The notes under the pieces were generated by a model, which searched no databases, was not told where the DNA came from, and saw only the letters and a program-made list of their open reading frames with translations. Below are positions 30,649 to 38,694 of a stretch of 39,966 bases of DNA, piece by piece (within the stretch, counting starts at the first letter, position 1; each line of letters begins with the position of its first letter). The stretch is taken from assembly GCA_038230415.1 (NCBI GenBank), contig JBBRNH010000050.1:1-39966 (forward strand), in the 5' to 3' direction. A program made the translations under genes and the position numbers. The stretch comes from JBBRNH01 sp038230415. Its GTDB lineage: Bacteria; Bacteroidota; Bacteroidia; Cytophagales; Spirosomataceae.

Positions 30649-32223
30649 TTAATATCGTGCTGATAGATCGGCGGCTACTTTACGGATGGCGGTAGTGGCG
30701 TCGTCGGTGAGTTTGCCTTTTTTCAAATCACTCAACGCATCAGGATACTGGGCAGCCATCATCATCGAAAACTCGTTTTCAAATTCCTTTACCTTCGTAA
30801 CCGGCACCCTGTCTAACAACCCATTGGTGGTGCAGTAAATGATAGCAACCTGCTGCTCAACCGGCACCGGCGAATACTGCGGTTGTTTGAGCATCTCCTG
30901 ATTCCGCCGACCGCGTTCGATGGTCAGTTTGGTTGAGGCATCGAGGTCAGAACCAAACTTGGCGAAGGCTTCTAACTCGCGGAACTGCGCCTGATCGAGT
31001 TTGAGCGTACCGGCCACTTTTTTCATGGACTTGATCTGAGCGTTACCACCCACCCGCGACACCGAGATACCGACGTTGATGGCGGGCCGGATACCGGCGT
31101 TGAACAGGTTCGACTCCAGGAAAATCTGTCCGTCGGTAATCGAAATCACGTTCGTCGGGATATACGCCGACACGTCGCCCGCCTGCGTTTCGATGATCGG
31201 CAACGCCGTGAGTGAGCCACCGCCTTTTACTTTACCGGCCAATGACGGCGGTAAGTCGTTCATCTGCTGGGCGATACTGTCGTTGGCGTTGATTTTGGCG
31301 GCCCGTTCAAGCAGGCGGCTATGGAGGTAAAACACGTCGCCGGGATAGGCTTCGCGGCCCGGTGGACGGCGTAGCAACAGCGACACCTCGCGGTAGGCAA
31401 CGGCCTGTTTCGAGAGGTCGTCGTAAATCACCAAAGCCGGGCGGCCCGTGTCGCGGAAGTACTCGCCGATGGCGGCACCCGTAAAGGGCGCGTAGAACTG
31501 CAACGGCGCGGCATCGGCGGCTGAGGCCGACACGATTACCGTGTATTCCATGGCTCCGGCCTTGCGAAGCGTGGCTTCCACGAGTTTAACGGTCGAGGCT
31601 TTTTGTCCGCAGGCTACATAGATGCAGTAGACGGGCTGGCCTTTGTCGTAAAATTCTTTTTGGTTGATAATGGTGTCAATCGCAACGGCAGATTTGCCGG
31701 TCTGCCGGTCGCCGATGATTAACTCGCGCTGGCCGCGCCCAATCGGAATCATGGCATCAATGGCTTTGATTCCCGTCTGGAGGGGTTCGGTAACGGGTTG
31801 GCGGTAGATAACACCGGGGGCTTTGCGCTCTAAGGGCATTTCAAATGTTTCGCCCTGAATGGGTCCCATACCGTCAATCGGTGCGCCGAGGGTGTTCACC
31901 ACGCGCCCCAGGATACCCTCGCCCACGTTCACGTAGGCGATCTGGTTGGTGCGTTTCACGGTGTCGCCTTCGCGCACTGCCGACGAATCGCCGAGCAGAA
32001 CGGCTCCTACATTGTCTTCTTCGAGGTTCAGCGCGAGACCCTGAAGGCCACTGTCGAACGTCAATAATTCACCGGCCTGCACTTTAGAGAGGCCGTAGAT
32101 ACGGGCTACGCCATCGCCAATTTGCAGTACCGTACCGACTTCTTCGAGTTCAGCTTCGGTGCGTGCGCCGGAAAGTTGCTCGCGGAGAATGGCCGACACC
32201 TCGTCGGGTCTTACGGATACCAT
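30649..32223 (-). CDS. atpA: ATP synthase F1 alpha subunit
   Basis: A 524-residue subunit of the F1 head. Start MVSVRPDEVSAILREQL; P-loop GDRQTGKS at 171-178; further signatures are PGVIYRQPVTEPLQTGIKAID, the ALVIYDDLSKQAVAYREVSL strand, PGREAYPGDVFYLHSRLLER and the P-x-x-S-V/I-x-R-like NVGISVSRVGGNAQI close to 390. Everything looks intact. Its own promoter appears to lie between it and folD. The usual upstream neighbour atpH (delta) is absent; folD sits there instead, so the ATP synthase operon is split in this genome. Confidence 0.97.
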   Translation of the reverse strand: MVSVRPDEVSAILREQLSGARTEAELEEVGTVLQIGDGVARIYGLSKVQAGELLTFDSGLQGLALNLEEDNVGAVLLGDSSAVREGDTVKRTNQIAYVNVGEGILGRVVNTLGAPIDGMGPIQGETFEMPLERKAPGVIYRQPVTEPLQTGIKAIDAMIPIGRGQRELIIGDRQTGKSAVAIDTIINQKEFYDKGQPVYCIYVACGQKASTVKLVEATLRKAGAMEYTVIVSASAADAAPLQFYAPFTGAAIGEYFRDTGRPALVIYDDLSKQAVAYREVSLLLRRPPGREAYPGDVFYLHSRLLERAAKINANDSIAQQMNDLPPSLAGKVKGGGSLTALPIIETQAGDVSAYIPTNVISITDGQIFLESNLFNAGIRPAINVGISVSRVGGNAQIKSMKKVAGTLKLDQAQFRELEAFAKFGSDLDASTKLTIERGRRNQEMLKQPQYSPVPVEQQVAIIYCTTNGLLDRVPVTKVKEFENEFSMMMAAQYPDALSDLKKGKLTDDATTAIRKVAADLSARY

Positions 32224-32274
32224 ATAGTTATGAGAAAATGAAAAACTTGGTTAGTACTGTACTGAATTTGGGCG

Positions 32275-32282
32275 CAAAAGTA
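32275..32282 (-). promoter_or_regulatory. Putative -7 box of the atpA-atpG operon
   Basis: TACTTTTG on the minus strand fits TAnnTTTG. The start of transcription would be near 32268, giving a leader of about 45 bases. The nearest TTTG upstream is 25 bases away, slightly far for a -33 element. Confidence 0.5.
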
Positions 32283-32371
32283 CGGGCAAAATTCGATAAA
32301 AACGAGACAAAGCCCGGCTTTTGGCCGTTTCTGTTGACATTTTCCGGGAAACTGCAAACCACATCTATCCG

Positions 32372-33250
32372 TCAATATACCTCGCGCCGGGCGGCTTTCA
32401 CCGTGTTCTGCATCAGCGAGCAGATGGTCATTAACCCAACTCCGCCGGGAACGGGCGTGATGAAACTCGTGAGCGGGGCCACTTCGTCAAACTTCACGTC
32501 GCCTTTCAGGGCGAAACCGCTTTTTTTAGTGGCATCCGGCACCCGCTCCAAGCCCACGTCAATCACCACCGCGCCGGGTTTCACCATGCCCGCCGTGATA
32601 AATTCGGGTCTGCCGAGGGCAGCAATCAGAATGTCTGCCGAGCGGCATATTTCGGCCAAATTGGTTGTCTTCGAGTGCGTTAGCGTTACGGTGCAATTGC
32701 CGGGGTAGGTGTTGCGCTGCATCAAAATACTCATTGGCAAACCCACAATCTGGCTCCGGCCCACCACTACGCAGTGTTTGCCGCTGGTTTCGATGGTGTA
32801 GCGGGTCAGCATTTCCAGAATCCCCTGGGGGGTGGCCGAAATATAGCAAGGCAACCCTTTTGCCATCCGCCCGATGTTGACCGGGTGAAAACCGTCAACG
32901 TCTTTGGCCGGGATGATGGTCTCCATCACGCGGTCAGGATTAATCTGTTTGGGCAGAGGCAGTTGCACAATCAGGCCGTCCATGTCGGGGTTGTTGTTCA
33001 CCGATTGCACGGCGGCAAGCAGCGTCTCTTCCGTCACGTCGTCGTCAAACCGGATCAGCGTTGAGTGCATCCCGACTTCTTCGCAGCTTTTCATTTTGCT
33101 GGCAACGTAGGTTTCCGAGCGGCCCGCCGTGCCGACGAGAATGGCAACGAGGTGGGGAATTTTACCGCCATCGGCCCGAATTTGAGCCACGTTTGCCGCG
33201 ATTTCGGCTTTGATTTGGGTCGAGAGGAATTTGCCGTCTAAGAGTTGCAT
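32372..33250 (-). CDS. folD: Bifunctional methylenetetrahydrofolate dehydrogenase / methenyltetrahydrofolate cyclohydrolase
   Basis: A 292-residue cytoplasmic enzyme converting 5,10-methylene-THF to 10-formyl-THF in two steps for purine and formyl-Met synthesis. The YxxxK active-site motif is YVASKMKSCEEVGM (Tyr48, Lys52), followed by DGLIVQLPLPKQI (91-103), KDVDGFHPVNIG, the NADP-binding VVVGRSQIVGLPMS and the C-terminal PVPGGVGLMT. All expected residues are visible and the length is normal. It is transcribed toward atpA, with 148 bases between the genes. Confidence 0.97.
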   Translation of the reverse strand: MQLLDGKFLSTQIKAEIAANVAQIRADGGKIPHLVAILVGTAGRSETYVASKMKSCEEVGMHSTLIRFDDDVTEETLLAAVQSVNNNPDMDGLIVQLPLPKQINPDRVMETIIPAKDVDGFHPVNIGRMAKGLPCYISATPQGILEMLTRYTIETSGKHCVVVGRSQIVGLPMSILMQRNTYPGNCTVTLTHSKTTNLAEICRSADILIAALGRPEFITAGMVKPGAVVIDVGLERVPDATKKSGFALKGDVKFDEVAPLTSFITPVPGGVGLMTICSLMQNTVKAARREVY

Positions 33251-33298
33251 TTTTTTGGTGGTCAGGGGGTGGTTACCAGTGAATTAGTTAGTGGGTCG

Positions 33299-33748
33299 TC
33301 AGAGTCGTTCGTCGAAGCGATAAGGCTGTTTCTCCCGAATATATACGTCCGAAAAACGGGCGTGTGCCGGATTCAGCAAATAGTTAAACTCACCATCAAC
33401 AATGGCCGAGGGTACTTTCATCGCCAGAAATTCGGCATCGGTCAGCCACTGTTCGCTGATGTCGCAAAGCAGTTCAGGCGGAGCGCGTTGATCCCAGCCA
33501 TCAGGTAGTCGCTCGCGGGGAACCGTCCGTAATGAATCATCCGGTACATAAATCGTCAGCACAGTGTAGGCTTTCGGCACAAAAAAGGAGGGCGCGTGAA
33601 CCAATACTTCGAGTGTTGCCAGTGCGCGTGAACTACTCGTATATAAAACGGGCGTTCCCTGCCGGTTCCAGCGACCGCCGACTAGTTTTGCTCCTGTACC
33701 CGTTAAATCGTCGGTGTGGGAGCCAATGGTAATCCGATAGACATCCAT
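33299..33748 (-). CDS. RES-domain toxin (NAD+-consuming type)
   Basis: A 149-residue RES family protein. The three residues that name the family are visible: Arg26 in KLVGGRWNRQG, Glu47 in RALATLEVLVH, and Ser114 in VPSAIVDGEFNYLLNPAH. VLYTSSSRALA is also typical. Studied members deplete cellular NAD+ and stop growth until countered by the Xre antitoxin. The start codon overlaps the last base of the antitoxin stop codon (TGATG), so the pair is translationally coupled. The protein looks complete. Confidence 0.9.
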   Translation of the reverse strand: MDVYRITIGSHTDDLTGTGAKLVGGRWNRQGTPVLYTSSSRALATLEVLVHAPSFFVPKAYTVLTIYVPDDSLRTVPRERLPDGWDQRAPPELLCDISEQWLTDAEFLAMKVPSAIVDGEFNYLLNPAHARFSDVYIREKQPYRFDERL

Positions 33749-34173
33749 CAGGCCAAAATACCGTACTCGATTCGGGTAATTTCGTCCCGAATAACCTGAA
33801 ACCCATACAAGGTGTCGAGCATATCAATGGGTCGTTTGCCGCCGAGAGCAATGCTCTGATGCGTCATCCAGCCCTGAAAGCGGTCGGTTGCGCCAAAAAC
33901 GGCCTCGCCCTGTGCGTATAATTCGGCTAATTTCAAGGCGCGTTCGGTAACGTCCTGAGACAATAACTTGTCATCTGAATACCGTTGCCAGGTTCGGGGC
34001 GACAGGTGCAGAATTGTGTACATATCAGGTTGCTTAATATCCAGCCGGGCCAATAATGCGGTAACTGCTTTCTTGGGAATCCCTTTCCGGCTAACGGCAA
34101 TCAGGTCATGCAGGGTTTCTAAGCGCGGAACATTGCTGGTTCCAAAATACGGACCAATTGCGGATATATTCAT
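33748..34173 (-). CDS. Xre/MbcA/ParS-type antitoxin of the RES toxin
   Basis: A 141-residue antitoxin starting MNISAIGPYFG. Residues of about 28-75 (LIAVSRKGIPKKAVTALLARLDIKQPDMYTILHLSPRTWQRY, split here only for orientation) form a helix-turn-helix-like N-terminal domain, and the C-terminal MbcA/ParS toxin-binding domain contains ERALKLAELYAQGEAVFG and GWMTHQSIALGGKRPIDML. The frame extends upstream to 34242, but an operator-like palindrome sits in that stretch, so the ATG at 34173 is preferred. It should neutralise the RES toxin by binding and repress its own operon. Confidence 0.9.
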   Translation of the reverse strand: MNISAIGPYFGTSNVPRLETLHDLIAVSRKGIPKKAVTALLARLDIKQPDMYTILHLSPRTWQRYSDDKLLSQDVTERALKLAELYAQGEAVFGATDRFQGWMTHQSIALGGKRPIDMLDTLYGFQVIRDEITRIEYGILA

Positions 34174-34185
34174 TAGTAATAGAGC

Positions 34186-34212
34186 CAGTTGGCGTAAAAA
34201 TAACGCCAACTG
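34186..34212 (-). promoter_or_regulatory. Operator/promoter of the Xre-RES module
   Basis: A perfect 10-base inverted repeat CAGTTGGCGT/ACGCCAACTG (34186-34195 and 34203-34212) surrounds a seven-base loop. On the minus strand TATTTTTA (34195-34202), one base off the -7 consensus, lies in the loop, 21 bases before the antitoxin ATG, so repressor bound to the palindrome would cover the promoter. Confidence 0.7.
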
Positions 34213-34304
34213 TCGTAAGAAAGTTTGGGCTTCTCCTGCCAATCGTCAATGCGTATTGATGCCTTTCTTAGTCAGATACGCCTTCATTTGCGGGGCAGGC
34301 TTAT

Positions 34305-34552
34305 GTCAACGAGGCCGGGGCCGTAATCCGCTTTGTTGGCATAGCAATGGCCGAAAACGGCATTGGCTTCGATGAAAAATAGATAGACCGCATTTTCAGG
34401 TTTTCCAGCGGCTGCACGGCAAGAGCGAGTTTTCCGGCACGGGCATCGGTCTCGCCATCTGCAAAAAAGTAACGGCCAATCACGGCGGGGCCATCACCGC
34501 AGCCAGCCAACCGGGGCAAGGGGCCACGTTCAGCGGGTATCTGCCGGTTTAG
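34305..34552 (+). pseudogene. C-terminal end of a sensor histidine kinase, broken
   Basis: The first frame reads FVGIAMAENGIGFDEK then a TAG (34380-34382) where a Tyr is normal, and continues IDRIF. At about 34395-34397 the frame shifts by one base, after which VFQRLHGKSEFSGTGIGLA and ICKKVTANHGGAITAASQPG and GATFSGYLPV follow to a TAG at 34550. These are the G1 (DNGIGF), F and G2 (GTGIGLAICKK) boxes of the HATPase domain. Restoring one C after ATTTTC gives an uninterrupted match, so damage is limited to one nonsense change and one deletion. No upstream kinase part is present; the fragment overlaps the end of the DUF4385 gene by four bases. Confidence 0.85.
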
Positions 34553-35052
34553 CCGTATTGCATCTGCCACGCTTTCCGTAGTTTTTTATAGTCCGGGTCT
34601 TCGCGGGCTATCAGGTATCTGTCGTAAAAAATCCGGGCGGCTTCGGCCTTCACGGGGTCTTCGGCGCGGGGCAATTGCTGGCGGCCATGCGCCCCCGACT
34701 GCCCTTTTTTGTTGTCAGGAACGGGGCCGTCGTATTTATGGCCCGTAGCGTGATTGGCGTACCGCCTGGCGCGGGTGTATCCCATTTGTAGAAACTTTCT
34801 ACTTAAATCCATTCCCACAAAATCACCATTGGCTTTATATTCCAGGAACAATTGATAGATTTTCTCCGCCGATTCGCGGGCGATAGCGGGCGTTTTGAAC
34901 CGCCAGTAGGGTAAAATCTCGTCTTTGTAAGGCTGCACGAGCAACACACCCTGCTCGCCCTTGCCAACCCGGTACAGTTCGGGTTGCTCGCGGAGGTTCA
35001 GGCTGCGGTAATCGAGGTCATAGTTAAAGGCGCGGGGGTTGGGTTCACGCAT
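34549..35052 (-). CDS. DUF4385 domain protein
   Basis: A 167-residue protein starting MREPNPRAFNYDLDYRSLNL; the frame is open slightly further upstream but without an ATG. It matches DUF4385 almost throughout: YRVGKGEQGVLLVQPYKDEI, LPYWRFKTPAIARESAEKIY, FVGMDLSRKFLQMGYTRARR, YANHATGHKYDGPVP and KGQSGAHGRQQLPR. The function of this small, soluble family is not known. The stop codon overlaps the end of the histidine kinase remnant on the opposite strand. The next gene upstream, a cation transporter, ends 36 bases away. Confidence 0.88.
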   Translation of the reverse strand: MREPNPRAFNYDLDYRSLNLREQPELYRVGKGEQGVLLVQPYKDEILPYWRFKTPAIARESAEKIYQLFLEYKANGDFVGMDLSRKFLQMGYTRARRYANHATGHKYDGPVPDNKKGQSGAHGRQQLPRAEDPVKAEAARIFYDRYLIAREDPDYKKLRKAWQMQYG

Positions 35053-35088
35053 TGTTGTCAAGTGTTGGCTGATTTGTCAGATAGTAGA

Positions 35089-35982
35089 TTAGTCTATTAG
35101 GGTTTCGAGCGTGGCGTGGCTGATGCCGAGGTCGTCAAGCCGGTGGCGGACTTCCGTTTTGAGGGTATTCATGGCGGCAATGGTCAAGCCCGGCTGTAGC
35201 ACGAGGTGGGCAGTCAGAGCGGTTTCGGTTGTGCTGATGGCCCAGATGTGGATATGGTCTGCCCGCACAACGCCCGCTACATCGCTGATTTTGTGGGTTA
35301 CTTCATCTATGTTGATCGTGGTCGGTACGCCATCCAGCGACAATCTCAGGCTATCGGTGAGCAATCGCCAGGTTGCCACCAGAATCACCACGCCAACCAA
35401 CAGACCCAGCGCGGCATCGAGCCAGTACCAGCCCGTGTAGCGCATCACGATGCCGGCTACCACCACCGCCAGCGACACCAGCGCGTCGGCGGCTAAGTGC
35501 AAAAACGCGCCTTTGGCGTTCAGGTCACTGTTTCGATCCCGAAAAAAAAACGACGCTGACACCGCATTGACCACAATGCCCAGCCCGGCGACCCAGGCCA
35601 CCATACCGCCCGCCACCGGCTCCGGGTGTTGCAGCCGCCCCACGCTCTCGCCCGCAATGATGCCCACCGTCAGTAACAGCAGCACCGCGTTTGCCAGTGA
35701 TACCAGCACGGTGCTTTTCCGAAAGCCGTAGGTGTAGCCGGGCCGTTGCCGGACCTGTGCCAACCGAAACGCAATCAGTGAAAGCACCAAACTGCCCACA
35801 TCGCTGAGGTTATGCCCGGCATCGGCGGTGAGAGCCAGTGAGTTATACCGGATTCCGAGAATGAACTCAACCAGCACATAAGCCAGGTTCAGGCCCGCAC
35901 CGAGCAGCAGGGCGCGATTCAGCGTAGTAACGGGTGTGGTGTGCTGATGGCCTTGATGCGGCTTGTTGTGAGAATGAGTCAT
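35089..35982 (-). CDS. Cation diffusion facilitator family transporter (CzcD/ZitB-like)
   Basis: A 297-residue inner-membrane exporter for zinc or related divalent metals driven by proton antiport. The His-rich N-terminus (HSHNKPHQGHQH) is followed by six membrane segments between about 24 and 210. The metal site is made by LTADAGHNLSDVGS (Asp54, His57, Asp61) in the second segment and HLAADALVS (His161, Asp165) in the fifth. The C-terminal cytoplasmic domain (about 215-297) has VRADHIHIWAISTTETALTAH, which is typical of the CzcD subgroup. Two upstream bases of interest were not found; regulation is unclear. Confidence 0.93.
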   Translation of the reverse strand: MTHSHNKPHQGHQHTTPVTTLNRALLLGAGLNLAYVLVEFILGIRYNSLALTADAGHNLSDVGSLVLSLIAFRLAQVRQRPGYTYGFRKSTVLVSLANAVLLLLTVGIIAGESVGRLQHPEPVAGGMVAWVAGLGIVVNAVSASFFFRDRNSDLNAKGAFLHLAADALVSLAVVVAGIVMRYTGWYWLDAALGLLVGVVILVATWRLLTDSLRLSLDGVPTTINIDEVTHKISDVAGVVRADHIHIWAISTTETALTAHLVLQPGLTIAAMNTLKTEVRHRLDDLGISHATLETLID

Positions 35983-36049
35983 TTGTTACGGGCTTAAAAC
36001 CGGCCCAAAATAAGGCCAATAGCCGTGCAACGGGGTATCAAAAACAAAA

Positions 36050-36071
36050 CGGCCTGTGAAAACACAGGCCG
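36050..36071 (-). terminator. Intrinsic terminator of the beta-barrel gene
   Basis: A perfect nine-base stem CGGCCTGTG/CACAGGCCG with an AAAA loop; on the minus strand it is followed by GTTTTGTTTTT. The CDS stop lies about 65 bases before it. Confidence 0.9.
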
Positions 36072-36135
36072 GTGAATCAATTAATGAGCGTGAATCAAAC
36101 CCGCAACGTCCGGGACGTTCGCGTTTCTGCGGTTG

Positions 36136-36942
36136 TTAGAATTTAAACCCAATGCTGGCACTGATAATCCGGCGTTGTGACCCCTGATAACCAGATACCT
36201 GCAGCGCATCGCTGAATCCGTAGTGATACATCAGATCAACCAGCACCGGGCCAAAGTCAAAGCCGAGGTTGCCCAGGCCGTTGAATGAACCGCTTTTGAT
36301 TTCTGAATTGGTCAGGTTAAACTGGTTGCTGTTCGAACTGATCCGGTTGGCGTATTCGGCACCAACGGCCAGCCGGATGGCCGAAATACCCCGTTGTGAT
36401 TGCAGCACTTTAACGCCCACCAACGCCGGAATCTGAATGTATTTCACGTCAATCTGGTCAGTGATAGCTTTGGTTCTCTGACCGTCGCCGGGCTTGAAAT
36501 AATTTGAACTCGACGCGAAGTACTCGGCCCCGATCTGACCGTAAATCCGGCCACCACCCCGCACGAAGAACCCGGCCTGATACCCGGCGCGGCCCGTGAG
36601 GTTTTTGCCATCCACATTTTCGCCCTTGAAGCGGGTTGAATTCACACCGGCATACACGCCAACGGTCACGGCTTTGTAGGGTCGGTCAGCTTTGCGGTCT
36701 GGCCCGGTCGAGGTTGCGTTTGCCTGCGACGAATAGCTGTTGGTCGAATACGTGCCGGTTGTTATAGAGCCGTTGCCGGTTGTCCCTGTAACCGTTTGGG
36801 TACTCTTGTAATTGCCGGTTGGCGCAGTGCCGTAGGTCGTTGTGGTTGACGAATACGACGATGACATCGGCGTGGTGGTTGTTTGGGCGTTGGCCGTGCC
36901 AAGCGCAAGCAGCCCGAAGGCGAGCAGTGATACTTTTTTCAT
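36136..36942 (-). CDS. Outer-membrane beta-barrel protein (OMP_b-brl_2-like)
   Basis: A 268-residue protein; the ATG at 36942 gives a signal peptide MKKVSLLAFGLLALGTANAQ, and upstream codons do not fit one. Residues of 21-90 are a low-complexity Thr/Ser/Tyr-rich linker, unusual in length for this type. The barrel (about 93-268) starts KAVTVGVYAGVNSTRFKGE and ends with RRIISASIGFKF, the C-terminal Phe being the usual signal for the BAM machinery. It resembles PorT/OmpA-like small barrels of Bacteroidota. Its terminator is clear. Function beyond an outer-membrane location cannot be stated. Confidence 0.85.
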   Translation of the reverse strand: MKKVSLLAFGLLALGTANAQTTTTPMSSSYSSTTTTYGTAPTGNYKSTQTVTGTTGNGSITTGTYSTNSYSSQANATSTGPDRKADRPYKAVTVGVYAGVNSTRFKGENVDGKNLTGRAGYQAGFFVRGGGRIYGQIGAEYFASSSNYFKPGDGQRTKAITDQIDVKYIQIPALVGVKVLQSQRGISAIRLAVGAEYANRISSNSNQFNLTNSEIKSGSFNGLGNLGFDFGPVLVDLMYHYGFSDALQVSGYQGSQRRIISASIGFKF

Positions 36943-37114
36943 AACGATTACGTTTGTCGAGTTTACGTGTCGCCAACAGTTATCGGCGATACACAGCAAC
37001 AACAGGTGGCAGATGCCAAATGTTTGCCCACAGCATTATTTTTAGTCTATGGTATCAGTTGGCTGCCTAACGAGTCATGTTTTTGACCATTCCAGAACGT
37101 GTCATCCTGCATAT

Positions 37115-37140
37115 AGACGCATAGTTAGCGTCTCTTTTTA
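37115..37140 (+). terminator. Orphan terminator-like hairpin
   Basis: AGACGC (37115-37120) and GCGTCT (37128-37133) enclose a seven-base loop and are followed by CTTTTTA. It is oriented for the plus strand, but no plus-strand gene lies upstream within this intergenic space, so it may belong to a short RNA or act as an attenuator in the leader of the M42 gene. Confidence 0.4.
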
Positions 37141-37152
37141 AGAATGGTGACG

Positions 37153-37160
37153 CATCTTTG
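37153..37160 (+). promoter_or_regulatory. Possible -7 box of the M42 peptidase operon
   Basis: CATCTTTG differs from TAnnTTTG at one position. Transcription would start near 37167, 20 bases before the GTG start. No firm -33 element was seen. Confidence 0.35.
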
Positions 37161-37186
37161 CACCTGTACATAAATTTCATTTTACG

Positions 37187-38257
37187 GTGAACGAACAAAG
37201 CAAACAGTTTCTGTATCAGTACCTCAACAATGCCTCGCCAACCGGATTCGAGCAGTCGGGGCAGCAACTCTGGTTAGATTACCTCAAACCGTATTCCGAT
37301 GAGTATATTGTGGATACCTACGGCACGGCAGTAGCGGTTGTTGGCCCCGGTAAACCCTACAAAGTAGTCATTGAAGCGCACTCCGACGAGATTTCGTGGT
37401 TCGTCAATTACATTGACGACAACGGCTATATTTTCGTCCGGCGCAATGGTGGTTCCGATGCCGTTATCGCCCCTTCGATGCGCGTCAATCTGCATACAGC
37501 TAACGGCGTTGTGTCGGGCGTGTTTGGCTGGCCCGCCATCCACGTTCGGGACCTGGCAAAAGATACCGCTCCTAAAGTAACCGACCTGTTTATTGACATC
37601 GGTGCGGCCACCAAAAAAGAAGCAGAAGACATGGGTGTTCATGTGGGTATCGTAGCCACGTTTGTTGACGGACTCATGGAACTCAACGGCAAATATTTTG
37701 TGGGCCGGGCCTTAGACAACCGGATGGGCGGGTTTATGATCGCCGAAGTAGCCCGGCTACTCAAAGAAAATGCCGTAGAGTTGCCCTTCACACTGTACGT
37801 GGTAAACGCGGTGCAGGAAGAAATCGGGTTGCGCGGGGCCGAAATGATTGCCCGCCGGTTAAAGCCCGACCTCGCAATCTGCACCGATGTTACGCACGAT
37901 ACGCAGTCGCCGAAGTACGATAAAAAAGAACAGGGAGACCTCAAATGCGGCCTCGGCCCGGTGCTGTGCTACGGCCCGGCGGTACAGAATAACGTGCTGA
38001 ACTTTTTGATTGATGTGGCTCAGAAACAGGAGATTGCCTTTCAACGGCAGGCTGTCAGCCGATCAACCGGCACCGATACCGATGCCTTTGCCTACGCCAC
38101 CGAGGGCATTGCCTCAGCCCTGATTTCGTTGCCCCTGAAATATATGCACACTACGGTTGAGACCGTAAGCATGGACGACGTGCAGGCCGTTATCAACCTC
38201 ATGTACGAAACGTTGCTGGCGTTGAAAGGCGACGAGGATTTCCGGTATATTAAATGA
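37187..38257 (+). CDS. M42 family metallopeptidase (glutamyl aminopeptidase/FrvX-like)
   Basis: A 356-residue cytoplasmic aminopeptidase with two metal ions; it begins at a GTG because no ATG fits the conserved start NEQSKQFLYQYLNNASPTGFE. Metal ligands and catalytic residues: His65 and Asp67 in IEAHSDEISWF, Asp177 in GRALDNRMGG, catalytic Glu211 and Glu212 in VQEEIGLRGAE, Asp234 in CTDVTHD and His321 in KYMHTTVE. The PDZ-like insertion domain (about 70-160) is present. Members form large tetrahedral complexes and trim peptides after proteasome-like proteases. Its last codon overlaps the start of the DUF6934 gene (ATGA), so it heads a four-gene operon. Confidence 0.93.
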   Translation: MNEQSKQFLYQYLNNASPTGFEQSGQQLWLDYLKPYSDEYIVDTYGTAVAVVGPGKPYKVVIEAHSDEISWFVNYIDDNGYIFVRRNGGSDAVIAPSMRVNLHTANGVVSGVFGWPAIHVRDLAKDTAPKVTDLFIDIGAATKKEAEDMGVHVGIVATFVDGLMELNGKYFVGRALDNRMGGFMIAEVARLLKENAVELPFTLYVVNAVQEEIGLRGAEMIARRLKPDLAICTDVTHDTQSPKYDKKEQGDLKCGLGPVLCYGPAVQNNVLNFLIDVAQKQEIAFQRQAVSRSTGTDTDAFAYATEGIASALISLPLKYMHTTVETVSMDDVQAVINLMYETLLALKGDEDFRYIK

Positions 38258-38694
38258 CGCAACCTATTTACCCGGTTGATATTTCGGTAGATAATCTGTC
38301 ATTCGAGTTTGATAGTATTGGCCCGGCAGGAATTTTTCGAAAAATCGTGGTTTACTCACCGATTCCAGGTGCTTCCGGCGTGTATAACGTAGGCTTCGGT
38401 GATTTGAATGACGAAGGGTTTATTGATGACACCGTTGTTACGAATAATGGCGATAGAAACACTGTACTGGCTACTGTAATCAGTACAGTATTTATTTTTC
38501 TGGACACTTTTCCAGATAGACGAGTATATTTCAAGGGGAGCACGGCTATCAGAACACAGCTTTATCAGCGCATTATTCGAGCAAATCAGGCAACGATTGG
38601 CGGCTCATTTGTTATTCTCGGTCTCATTGAAGAACATTGGGGACCGTTTCAAAACGGTGTAGAGTACGACGCATTTTTGATTCAAAAAACATGA
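38254..38694 (+). CDS. DUF6934 family protein
   Basis: A 146-residue protein. Family-like segments: FEFDSIGPAGIFRKIVVYSP, VYNVGFGDLNDEGFIDDTV, VTNNGDRNTVLATVISTVF and VYFKGSTAIRTQLYQRII. It is a small alpha/beta protein common in Bacteroidota and without known function. The base composition is more AT-rich than the flanking M42 and gpsA genes. It overlaps both neighbours by four bases (ATGA on each side), so it is translationally coupled to the peptidase before and to the small protein after. Its pairing with a short following gene recalls two-gene mobile modules; toxin-antitoxin behaviour is speculation. Confidence 0.75.
   Translation: MTQPIYPVDISVDNLSFEFDSIGPAGIFRKIVVYSPIPGASGVYNVGFGDLNDEGFIDDTVVTNNGDRNTVLATVISTVFIFLDTFPDRRVYFKGSTAIRTQLYQRIIRANQATIGGSFVILGLIEEHWGPFQNGVEYDAFLIQKT

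Noticed and set aside
34246..34300. Minus-strand tail PQMKAYLTKKGINTH before the Xre antitoxin promoter
   Set aside because: It could be the end of another lost gene, but 15 residues without a family match are not enough to call it.
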